Below the pieces are notes generated by a model. It was not told the origin of the DNA and made no database searches. It was given only the letters and a program-made list of their open reading frames with translations. The translations under genes and the position numbers were made by a program. This document shows positions 51,229 through 61,268 of a stretch of DNA of 64,000 bases, piece by piece. Source of the DNA: Picochlorum sp. 'celeri' (Eukaryota; Chlorophyta; Trebouxiophyceae); assembly GCA_010909725.1 (NCBI GenBank), contig JAACMV010000014.1, positions 806,001 through 870,000 on the forward strand, given 5' to 3'. Numbering within the stretch: the stretch's first letter is position 1; every line of letters begins with the position of its first letter.

Positions 51229-54162
51229 CTATGTGGAAGGCGAGTCCTGATCGTCTTCCTGATCAGGGAAGAGCATTTTGAGTCGCAAGGCAGCTTCTGA
51301 TTGAATACGTGTCAAGTTTCTCGGTCCTGAGGGTGAGGCATGAATATCTGGTACCTTATCTAGACTCTGCTCTTTGATTTCTTCTCTGATCTCAGGGGCA
51401 GCCGTGTCCTCAGGAATCGCCATGTCCTGATCATGCATATTGTACGCTAGCGAAATGCCTCTGTCTATAATAGATGAGTCGGAAGTCTCCCCCTCACTAT
51501 TACTTCTATGATCATCATCAGGCTTCAAATCCTTGGCATCTGATACCTCTTTATCGTCATCTTTCGAAATACTCGGACGAGTTGCAACAAGATTTAAGGA
51601 ACCGTCATGTTGCAATTCAATTTGCTCATCACAAGAGCTTTCGCTCCCGCCGAGATCCAAATCAAGAAGCTGGAAGTTTCCAAACAGCTGCACATCCTCC
51701 TCCTGTGGCTTGTCCTCCACATTTACAAAGTTCATCGACTGTGATTTTTTCATCGTGGTGTTCAGGCTCGGGAAATGTGGTTCTGGGAATGCATGGGCTC
51801 GCTCCAAAACCACCTCATCGTCTGGCGAAGAACCATCTGCCATGTATCTTTCTGGCATATAAGGATCAGGACTCGCTCCGGAGAGTGGCGCTCTATTTGG
51901 ACTTCGATTTCCATACCAACCATGGTGACTCTTGGAATGCTGCATCCTCCTGTGCATGGGAATAGGCTTGGTATCTTCAACTGCATTTCCCAAGTTCTTT
52001 GTTGTTGTCGGATTAGATTGTACTGAATCCATATCGCTCATGTCTCTCACAGATGTATTACCAAATACTTTTCTAGCAACAGCACGCTTACGGAGCACAC
52101 TTTTCGATACAGAACTATCATCAGCTCCGTCATCATTTCCTTCCTTTGGAGGAGAAAACCTCTCCCTAGCCTTTTGCACAAGGACTCCAATCCATCGAGG
52201 TAGATGCAAGATAGCATACATCATAAGACCCGCAATGACTCCATATGCAATTGAAAATGTGAATGGCATAATGATGATGGTCAGAAAGGCAGGTATGGAT
52301 TCATACACATCATCCCACTGAATGTGGTCCACATGGGCAATCAGCATAATGCCCACAAGGATCAAAGCAGCACCAGTCGCGTATGGCGGAATGGAAGAAA
52401 ATATTGGACTGAAGAAGAGAGAAACAAAAAAGAACATCGAGATGACAATGGGCACGATACCTGTGCGCCCACCCTCTTCAATCCCCGCAGCCGATTCTAG
52501 ATACACATTGACTGGGCTGATCCCCATCATACTGCATACAATAATACCGAGACCGTCGGATAAAAAGGCCCATTGCTGTCCTTTAAATTCCTTCTTCTCA
52601 GATACAAAATGAGGATATGGGTTTGGTTCCACTCCACCATTCATTTCAGCCAGATTAGCTTTAATGTTCTTCACCTCCTCCAAATCATGCACATCATAAT
52701 AGTCCATCTTCATGTAATCATCCAACAGGTATGCCATGGATAACAATATCCCCGTGCAATCCAAAATATCAATATATAATAGAGTGAACAGCACGAGCCA
52801 AAAGTGACCATTCCCAACAGCAGACCAATCCCACTGGAGCCCTGTCCCTGCAAGGGTCGGGGCAGCAACAACCTGTTTGAATGTTTCCATTCGTATGGCT
52901 CCACCAGGTATTGACGATCCAGCTCCAAGATACGATGCTGCATGTCCTGGAATCCACGATATAATCGTCACAAACGCGACACCGATGAACAAGGCACCTT
53001 TCACGCGCCACGCTGTCAACAAGGCCATGATGACTCCTCCTGCAATCCCCAACCACATTGTGGCTGATCGCATTTCATTCGAGGCACATGCATACACAGT
53101 CGCAGAAGCTTCATCAACATCCGAAGGCGTTATATTACTCAGCACTGACAACGTGCTCCGTTCCAAATCGCTCAGTCCTGTGTAATTCCCTGGCAAAAAG
53201 TTGGTCGAGGCTACATAAATGTACAACCGATCTTCCGGCGGGCAGCCCCCAAGCGTCGTCAATGTCGTCCCATCAAACACAATAACACCCAAATTTCTCA
53301 ATCCTGTATACGCAAGCAGCAAACCCATCCCCACTGATCCAGCAAATGCAATATTCGCTGGCATGTATCGCATAATCCCTCCTCGTATACCCGACACAGA
53401 GAGTGCAATGAATATGAACCCTTCTATAAACACTGCAACCAACGCTTGCTGATACGTCAACGTCTCTTGACCGACAACCTGGTACGCAAAGTAAATATTA
53501 ATACCAATACCAGGGGCCAAGCCGAGAGGCAAATTTGCAAAGAACCCAATGATGAAACATGATATTAATGATGCAGCTGCTGTCGCCGTCGTCAGACTCA
53601 ATCTCAACTCTCCCATACAATCAACAGCTTTTGGATTCGCACTCGTAAACAAACACGCATACCCTCTCAAATCATACTCTTCTTTGTAGCACATGGTGGC
53701 TGGATCACAGGTACCAGCCGTTGTTTCCAATATCTGAGGGTTCAATGCCAACACATACGCAATCATCAAGAATGAAATCGTCCCAGCCCGAAACTCCGTC
53801 GTAAACTTGGCCTTTCGAGCCTTGAATGCAAAAAACCGTCCAATCTACACGAAAAACACTGTCACAATCACCACGGATTGTATGAAAAGACAGCCTGTAC
53901 AATACAGAACACATACCCAATTCCTTCGAGCCCATTCGTTCATCCTATGAAACATCCTATCAAATTTCGACATTGCATCTTCCACACCATCCTTCAAGAA
54001 CGACACGCTCCCTCGAGCATACGACGCACTGCCATTACTGGCCCGTCTGAGAAACCCAAAGTGCTGTCCACCGAAAAGCTTCTCTGGCGATAATCCTTCA
54101 TCCGCCCCATTCATACCCCGGCTTGAATTCCCCTTTTCAACTTCTGAAAATGTATCCCCCAT
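51229..54162 (-). CDS. AZG: AzgA-type purine permease with long C-terminal cytoplasmic tail
   Basis: Exon 1 is 53917-54162 and exon 2 is 51229-53844, with a 72 nt intron; 953 residues. The transport domain (~95-570) shows AzgA/NCS2 features: KFTTEFRAGTISFLMIAYVLALNPQIL, NLPLGLAPGIGINIYFAY, TGLRNLGVIVFDG, SAAGIEEGGRTGIVPIVISM and PFTFSIAYGVIAGLMMY. It imports adenine, guanine or hypoxanthine by proton symport at the plasma membrane. A ~60-residue N-terminal region is Ser/Gly-rich. The ~370 residues after the last helix are Asp/Ser/Pro-rich, disordered-looking and not present in Arabidopsis AZG1/AZG2 (~530-580 aa). A large luminal/extracellular loop with N-x-S/T sites follows the second half of helix pairs. 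Confidence 0.9.
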
Positions 54163-54445
54163 ACCTCCCGTCGATTCAACACACAAACGCTAGTTGCTTC
54201 CAAAAGTAGCGATTGAATCCTTGGTCGTTACACAAAGACCCGTTCAGACGGATTTCCACCCCTCACCTGTTCCTAATGAACTAAATAAATTCGATAATTC
54301 AGTCAACAAGGCAGGATGCTGGATGCACAGTCACCATGAGGGAATTCCCCAAACGTAGGGTTGTTCTTCTACCACCGTCAAAGACAGGTATACGCCTGGA
54401 GGAATACTACTCGTATATATATATTAACAAATTAAAACTATGAAA

Positions 54446-55744
54446 TCAACTGTGAGAAGCTGTGCAAAAATGTCTCAATGTATCGTCCAAAACCGAATCA
54501 TCATAGTCCCCAGTAATGACACAATTGCCCAGGTCACCCTTGAGCAAAATAAGTCTGATGGTTCCGTCTTGGACTTTTTTATCCACTGCCATGTATGACT
54601 TGAATTCATCCACAGTCATTCCTTCAGGTGGGGTGGTAGGAAGTCTTGCTTTGATGATGAGTTTTTTAATTCTCTCATCCAGTTCACTGCTGATCCACCC
54701 CAATCGCTTTGACATGTCAGATGCCATGATTATACCAGTACCGACGGCTTCTCCGTGAAGCCACGTACCGTATCCTGCCGCTGCTTCAATCGCATGACCG
54801 AATGTATGTCCCAAATTCAAGGTCGCTCGGACACCACCCTCTTTCTCATCCTCTGCCACCACCTCTGCCTTGTTGGCACAGCTCCTCTGGATGGCATAGG
54901 TGAATGCCTCTGGGTCTCTCGCAAGCAACCTATCCATATTCTCTTCCAACCATACAAACAATTCTGCATCTCGAATAAGACCATATTTGATAATTTCCGA
55001 AATACCGGATGCTAATTCACGGTCTGGAAGGGTATCTAAAGATGCAGTATCAATCAACACACACTGAGGCTGATAAAATGCACCAATCATGTTTTTACCC
55101 AAAGGATGATTCACACCAGTCTTTCCCCCTACAGAAGAGTCCACCTGAGCCATAACCGTCGTCGGTACTTGTATGAAATTCACCCCACGCTGATATGATG
55201 CAGCAGCAAAACCAGTCATATCTCCAACAACCCCTCCCCCAAGGGCCACAAACGTCGTCCTTCTATCAAGTCGACACTCCAACGCCTTGTCCCAAATTTG
55301 TGAAAGAACATGCACTGATTTATACTCCTCTCCATCCGGCAGGATGACCACATCAGCCTTGATCCTACCATCTTCTGTAATAGCTTTGACACACCTATCC
55401 AAGTACAGAGGCGCAATCGTCTCATTCGTCACAATGAGCGCCGTCTTCCCAGGAATATGTTTACGAAGAAGCTCTCCTTGATCCAAAATATCCTTTCCGA
55501 TGTAGATTGGATACGAACGTTCCCCAAAATCGACATGTTCAATTTCCATGGCTGCTGAGCCCGCTGCCGATGCGTGACAGATACTCATTCCATTGATATT
55601 GCTTCTGGATGAGAATGTGGCTGTTCGTCGTTCCTCACCACCTCGTGGGTGGTGGGAATGATATCGAGCTCTCTGTGCTGCTCCAGAGTGGAAAAGTCTC
55701 TGAACAACTCCTCCTACCTTGACTGGTAACGTCGAGATTGCCAT
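54446..55744 (-). CDS. AROB: 3-dehydroquinate synthase, plastid-targeted
   Basis: A single exon encodes 432 residues. The first ~65 residues are Arg/His/Ser-rich with no acidic run, a chloroplast transit peptide. The catalytic domain then begins [19 protein letters not shown]-binding and active-site signatures: [43 protein letters not shown], and the metal ligands in [12 protein letters not shown] and WLHGEAV. The enzyme converts DAHP to 3-dehydroquinate, the second step of the shikimate pathway for aromatic amino acids. Length after cleavage (~365) fits the family. The start is shared in a divergent 199 bp spacer with the LQY1-like gene. Confidence 0.95.
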   Translation of the reverse strand: MAISTLPVKVGGVVQRLFHSGAAQRARYHSHHPRGGEERRTATFSSRSNINGMSICHASAAGSAAMEIEHVDFGERSYPIYIGKDILDQGELLRKHIPGKTALIVTNETIAPLYLDRCVKAITEDGRIKADVVILPDGEEYKSVHVLSQIWDKALECRLDRRTTFVALGGGVVGDMTGFAAASYQRGVNFIQVPTTVMAQVDSSVGGKTGVNHPLGKNMIGAFYQPQCVLIDTASLDTLPDRELASGISEIIKYGLIRDAELFVWLEENMDRLLARDPEAFTYAIQRSCANKAEVVAEDEKEGGVRATLNLGHTFGHAIEAAAGYGTWLHGEAVGTGIIMASDMSKRLGWISSELDERIKKLIIKARLPTTPPEGMTVDEFKSYMAVDKKVQDGTIRLILLKGDLGNCVITGDYDDSVLDDTLRHFCTASHS

Positions 55745-55943
55745 GTCTATTCGCTTTTCCTTGTATTCTAATGCATGGTATCCAGAAGGAGGAGGGCGTA
55801 TCTATGATACAAACCTCGGATCAGATGGATGGATGGAGTGTTCTCTTCCTTGAAAGGAACAAAAAGAAAGAATTGGTCTTTCTTTTTTTAGGAGACACGG
55901 GTGACGATGCATCCCCCCTTGGTTCCTGTATTTTTTCAGAATA

Positions 55944-56390
55944 ATGAAGATACAATGTCATCGGTCGTCTAGGTACCACACTGCTACGGCATTGGCATGG
56001 CGATGTCCACATGGGGAAGCAAGAGGAGAGGGACTCTGTAGAAGAAGATGTACTAGGCATGGCCGAGAATGTACTCGAATCAATGCGGTGGATCCTAGTG
56101 TGACTCAAGATGTGATTATTGGTGGAGCGGTGGCTGTGTCTGTGGGGGCGACGCTGTATTTTGCCTTGTCAAAGGAGCCAGAGGTGTGTCCTTCGTGTGC
56201 TGGGTCGGGCGGTGTCGTGTGTTTTGCGTGTCAGGGGAGTGGGATAATGGATGGTACTGTGCCAGAGGAGATTGAGGCAGAAGCTCGGCGTGGGTCTCTG
56301 GGAAGGAATAGGTCCAAGAATGAATGTAGAGTGTGTCAGGGTGTGGGAAGACTGCTGTGTAAAAAATGTGGTGGAACAGGATATAGATGA
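55944..56390 (+). CDS. thylakoid-type DnaJ-like CxxCxGxG zinc-finger protein (LQY1/BSD2-related)
   Basis: A single exon encodes 148 residues. The first ~48 residues are Arg/His-rich, like a transit peptide. A membrane helix (~58-75, VIIGGAVAVSVGATLYFAL) follows. Four CxxCxGxG motifs in two pairs come last: CPSCAGSG, CFACQGSG, CRVCQGVG and CKKCGGTG, ending GTGYR. A plastid-targeted, single-helix protein with a DnaJ-type zinc finger but no J domain is the layout of LQY1, a disulfide isomerase aiding photosystem II repair. BSD2-type Rubisco chaperones are soluble, so LQY1-like is the better fit. Confidence 0.8.
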   Translation: MKIQCHRSSRYHTATALAWRCPHGEARGEGLCRRRCTRHGRECTRINAVDPSVTQDVIIGGAVAVSVGATLYFALSKEPEVCPSCAGSGGVVCFACQGSGIMDGTVPEEIEAEARRGSLGRNRSKNECRVCQGVGRLLCKKCGGTGYR

Positions 56391-56505
56391 ATCTATATAT
56401 ACGATGTAATATATATATCTATGCATTTGTGCTCGCAAGCTTGTTCTTTCTTCTTATGTTGTTGGTGTTCGTGTCATGATGGTCAGCAAGAGTCTGTGTG
56501 TATGT

Positions 56506-58646
56506 CTAGTATCCAGGGGGGCCATAGCCTCCAGGGGGTCCTCGTTGTCCAAAGTGGCGTCCGCGGCCTCGTTGACCACCTGGTGCGCGAGAGTCGCTTG
56601 TTCGTCTTCGTGATGGATCTGACGCGTTTCGTAGACAACCTATCAAGTATCCCCCGGGATTACGTACCCTTTCAGGGTCGGATCCACCAAAATCAGCGAG
56701 TATACTCATTGCTTGGGAGTGTGGCATGGCTTCGAGCATACCGATCGCGCGATCATCGAACTGATCTAATACAAGTCTTCCTTGCCACTTTGGATCGCCA
56801 AGAATTTCATCGATTTTCGTTTGAAGTGCAGGAGACAACCTCCCTGCTGGACCTGGGAGTTGGACAGTTCGTGCACTAGGGATTGGTGCAGCGGCTGGAT
56901 CATATACTGCGCTTGAATACATACTTCCATATCCATGGGACGCTGCTTGTGGCACAGGGGCGGCTAATGGCGGGGCAACATGGGTCGAAAGGGGTGGTGC
57001 ATCCTCTCGCCTTGGGTACTTTGATGCAACTTCGATAAAGACTCTGTTGATGGTTGCCAAGTCATCTGGGGCTGATTTCATTCTTTCGGAAGTTTCGTTC
57101 ACTGCCTTGACACTGTTCGGTGCGTCCAAACCTGCCAGAAGAAGCCAAGAATGGTCATCCAAGACGCTCACAAGTTTGTTTTGCTCGACATCCCATAATT
57201 GTTGCAGGCGCAGAGCGGCAGCAGGGTGGACATACTTTGCATGTGGTGAGAGAGCTTGGAATTCGTCGACGCGAACTCCCCATTGAACTTGTTCCAAAGC
57301 ATAGTGTTTTGCTTGGGTGTCAGGGAGAGGACTTGGGCTTGGGCCAGCCAGAGATGACAAAACTCCTTGGGCATGGTCATATGGTGTGCCCGTTATTCCT
57401 GTGCCGACTGTCGGCTGTCTCTGAGATGTAGGGACATAGTTGTACGATTTTTGTCGCGGCGAAGAGGGAGCAGCATGCTCTCGTCTGTCACTTGTATGCC
57501 TAGGTTTCAACTTGCCTGACCTCCATCCTTGCTCAGTTGTACCTATTTGCGCCATGAAATATGCTGCACAGACATTGTATATATATTCGGTAAGTCTTTA
57601 ATCTCAAAAACGCGAGTATCATTCACGGACGTACCAGTCATGTTGCGCACTGCCCGGAGATTACGTGAGGAAAACATCTCCATGATCAAAATTTGCAGCT
57701 CCTCTGGCTTCTCAGCCAGAGTCTTCAATGCTTTTCCATCCAATTCGCCTTCTCTCAGAAGATGAGAATCCTGCAAGTCTTGCAGAATAGCTCGTGCTCG
57801 CGGGGCAATATCCCGAACCGTGCCATGAGCTTTCGTAGAGGCAGCACCGTCATTGCTGCCTTTCGATAAACGCCTCAGCATACTCGACAAATAGGCCGAA
57901 AAATTCCGAATTTTCGATGTCCGCACGGAATGATCCAACATTTTCATCGCTTCCAGCGATTCCTTCTTGGGCATCTTTGACAACTGCTGTATCACCCTGC
58001 TATCAATAACCTTGGGCTGCATCTTGGAGTACTCGAGAATCACGGCAAGCCGCTTCCTTGTACCGGGATCAATTTGACTATATCGTGGATTCGTTTCCAA
58101 TTCTTTTTCAATCCGAATGAGCTCATCCTCATCCCCCTCTCCTCCTGCAGCGCTGTTCTTCTCATACGAGGCAGGAGGAGCAACCTCACCCCTCACAACT
58201 CCCTCCTCCTCCGACGATGATGGATGTTGAACCTCATCTCCATTTTCTTCCTTCTGGGGTTTGACGTCCTCTTCCTTCTGGGGTTTGTCGTTCGGCGTGT
58301 CATCCGTCACAGGAAGAAGTTCTTCCTCCTGTTCTTCTTCCTTTGTCTCACCATTCGCAGCATCGTGTTCTTCCTTTTTCTTTTCTTCTTCATTACCCGC
58401 ATCAGGATTGGTTATTTCAACGTCTCCGTCGTCTTCCACGTGAACATCATCTGCTTCCTGATCGACGACAACCTCGGCTTCTTCCTTCTTCTTCCTGCCC
58501 TTTTTAGGCTGAGTTTTGGCTTTTTTACGACCCTTTGCGGCAACAGGAGCTTTCTGTTGTTGAGTATCCTCGTCTTTGACGACATCAGGAGTCTCTTGCT
58601 TCTCCGGTTCCACCGCAGCGGCACTCCTCTTCCTCGTGGTCACCAT
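56506..58646 (-). CDS. nuclear protein with four tandem hnRNP-Q acidic-domain-like repeats
   Basis: Exons 57635-58646 and 56506-57563, joined across a 71 nt intron in phase, encode 689 residues. An ATG inside exon 2 (57555) would mimic a separate gene, but the splice completes repeat 2. The N-terminus (1-~165) is Lys/Glu-rich (KGRKKAKTQPKKGRKKK, then acidic). Four ~65-residue helical repeats follow: R1 ~192-260 (IRNFSAYLSSML), R2 ~277-345 (VRNMTAYFMAQI, crossing the splice), R3 ~450-520 (diverged; LDDHSWLLLAGLDAP) and R4 ~580-650 (FDDRAIGMLEAMP...VRNPGGYLIGCLR). The C-terminus is RGG/GY-rich (GQRGRGRHFGQRG). Similar domains precede the RRMs of hnRNP Q/R and APOBEC1 complementation factor. No RRM is present here. 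A role in RNA processing is inferred. Confidence 0.75.
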
Positions 58647-58944
58647 AGAGTTGTTCTACCACACTACTAGCATATATTCATACAATATAATACTATTACA
58701 ACGATGAGAAGGCCTTGTCGATTAATGAAATCCCCGTATCTCGCCGATTTCTCGGTCAATCGATGGGTGATGGAAGTAAACCATCAACGATAGTCTTTCA
58801 TGGGATGATGGATATGTATCAAATGTATCGAATCAAGGAATCAAGGACGCAACGCTGTCGTATGGTCTGTGGATGTCCATGACGGCGTGACAATAGTATC
58901 GCATTATACTTCATTTATAGAATCAATATACTATTATTGATACA

Positions 58945-61184
58945 ATGTCAGCGTCAATGGCTACCCAATCCATGACTGGTGCGTTTGCATGGTTCTAGAA
59001 TGTCGTCTTGTCTGAGATGCGCATTCACGCGTGTATTCGGTGTTGATGGGGGTGGGATGGGGTACATTTTGGATCTAGAGAGATATCAAGAGACGTCATG
59101 TGTGGGGGGATGGGTGCGATACCGGTGTAGTCGGGGGCGACGTGCCTGGGGTAGTGGGGTTGTGCTGTGGTTGACAGCCTGCGTGTTGCGATGGGGTCAT
59201 GCATTGATTGGAGAGATAGTACATTGTACATGATGTAATTTTTTGGTTGTTTTTTGGGGAAGGTTGATCGGAATGGGTGGGTTTAGCGTGGTGGTAGAGT
59301 TTGGGGGTCCACCGCCGGGAGGAGGAGGACGGGGTGCTTCTGGAAGCATGGTGGATGGATCCATCAAACCACCAATGTGGTGCTGTGGAAAGGCTCCGAG
59401 TGCTGTATCTGTTGTTGGAGAAGATTGTTACATATTTTTGACATCATCTGGTGTGCGTGTGTGTAGGTTTGAACAGCGTACGCAAGCTGTCACAGCAGCA
59501 GCGACGTGCTGCCTCCATGGGCAGAGGGCGCTCCATGGTTGTGACCCGCGCCGCCAAGGAACTTCATTTCAATGCCAATGGAGAGGCTTTGAAGAAGATG
59601 CAGAGTGGTGTGGACAAGTTGGCATCCGTTGTGGGTGTCACCTTGGGACCAAAGGGACGTAATGTTGTGCTCGAGTCCAAGTATGGATCTCCAAAGATTG
59701 TCAATGATGGAGTGACTGTGGCAAAGGAGGTTGAGTTGGAAGATCAGGTTGAGAATATTGGAGCCATGTTGGTGAGACAGGCTGCATCGAAGACGAATGA
59801 TTTGGCTGGAGATGGAACAACAACAGCCACCATCTTGTCTGCTGCTATGATTGCCGAGGGAATGAAGATTGTCATGTCTGGAGTCAATCCAGTGCAGTTG
59901 ATTAGAGGTATGGAGAAGACTGTTGATTTCCTTGTGGGTGAGTTGCAGAAGATTTCCACGGATGTGTCTGATGAGGCTCTCAAGGATGTGGCCACTGTGT
60001 CTGCTGGAGGAAATGAAAAGGTTGGTGAGCTCATTCAGAGTGCTATGGCTCGAGTTGGACGCCAAGGAGTTGTGACAATGGAGGAGTCCAAGACTGCTGA
60101 GGATACATTGACTGTTGTGGAGGGAATGCAGTTTGACAGGGGCTACATCTCACCATACTTTGTGACTGACCCAGAGAGGATGGTTGCCGAGTACGAGAAC
60201 TGCAAGATTTTGATGGTAGACAAGAAGATTTCTACTGCCCGTGATATGATTGGAATCTTGGAAGGTGCTATTCGTTCCGGAAGCCCTCTTTTGATTATGG
60301 CAGAAGACATTGAGCAGGAGGCTTTGGCAACCCTTGTTGTCAACAAGCTTCGTGGAACTCTTAAAGTGTGCGCTGTCAAGGCTCCAGGATTCGGAGAGAG
60401 AAAGACATCCTATCTTGAAGATATTGCTATTTTGACCGGTGGGCAGATGGTCAAGGAAGAGCTTGGCATCAACTTGGAGACCTGTGATGAGAGCGTTCTC
60501 GGAACTGCTGCCAAGGTGGTGGTGAGCAAGGAATCCATCACTATTGTTGGTGATGGCTCCTCTCAGGCTGATGTAGAGGCTCGTGTTAAGCAGATCAAGA
60601 ATATTGTAGCCAACACAGAGCAGGAGTATGAGAAGGAGAAGTTGAATGAGCGTATTGCTCGTCTCTCTGGAGGTGTTGCTGTTATTCAGGTTGGTGCTCA
60701 GACAGAGACAGAGCTGAAGGAAAAGAAACTTCGAGTGGAGGATGCCCTTAATGCCACCAAGGCTGCTGTTGAGGAGGGTATTGTCACTGGAGGAGGATGC
60801 ACTCTCCTTCGTTTGTCAGGAAAGGTTGACTCCTTCAAGGACACATTGGTGAATGATGAGCAGAAGATGGGTGCAGATGTGGTGAAGCGTGCTCTGCCAT
60901 ACTCTTTGAAGCTTATTGCTTCTAATGCAGGAGATAACGGATCTGTAGTCATGCAGAAGATTTTGGAGAACTCATCTGATAGCTTTGGATATAATGCTGC
61001 CAATGGTGAGTTCTGTGACCTCCTGGAAGCTGGAATCATTGACCCAACAAAGGTCGTTAGATGTGCTTTGGAGAACTCTGCATCAGTTGCTCGTACATTC
61101 TTGATGTCTGATGTTGTGGTCACTGCTATCCCAGAGCCAGAGGCTGCTCAGCAGGCAGGAATGGACGCCATGGGAGGATACTAA
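58945..61184 (+). CDS. CPN60B: chloroplast chaperonin 60 subunit beta
   Basis: Exon 1 is 58945-58978 ([12 protein letters not shown]) and exon 2 is 59467-61184. The 488 nt intron starts gtgcgt and ends gtgtgtag; 583 residues. The transit peptide is Ser/Arg/Gln-rich up to ~40. The mature chain begins [18 protein letters not shown] and contains GroEL signatures [34 protein letters not shown] and [13 protein letters not shown] sequence (here [13 protein letters not shown]). It ends with a family-typical short tail (MGGY). Sequence details ([42 protein letters not shown]) place it with plant CPN60 beta, not alpha or mitochondrial HSP60. It folds Rubisco and other plastid proteins. Confidence 0.97.
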
Positions 61185-61268
61185 ACACTCTTTTTAACAT
61201 ATCATTTAGCTCAAATCAGAATGCAGCACCATTACATTCGTATATCCATGTAAAACATTTTTATACAA

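Noticed and set aside
56506..57555. Separate 349-residue gene starting at the ATG at 57555
   Set aside because: The ATG is 8 bp inside an exon; joining to 57635-58646 is in phase and completes a repeat that neither frame has alone.
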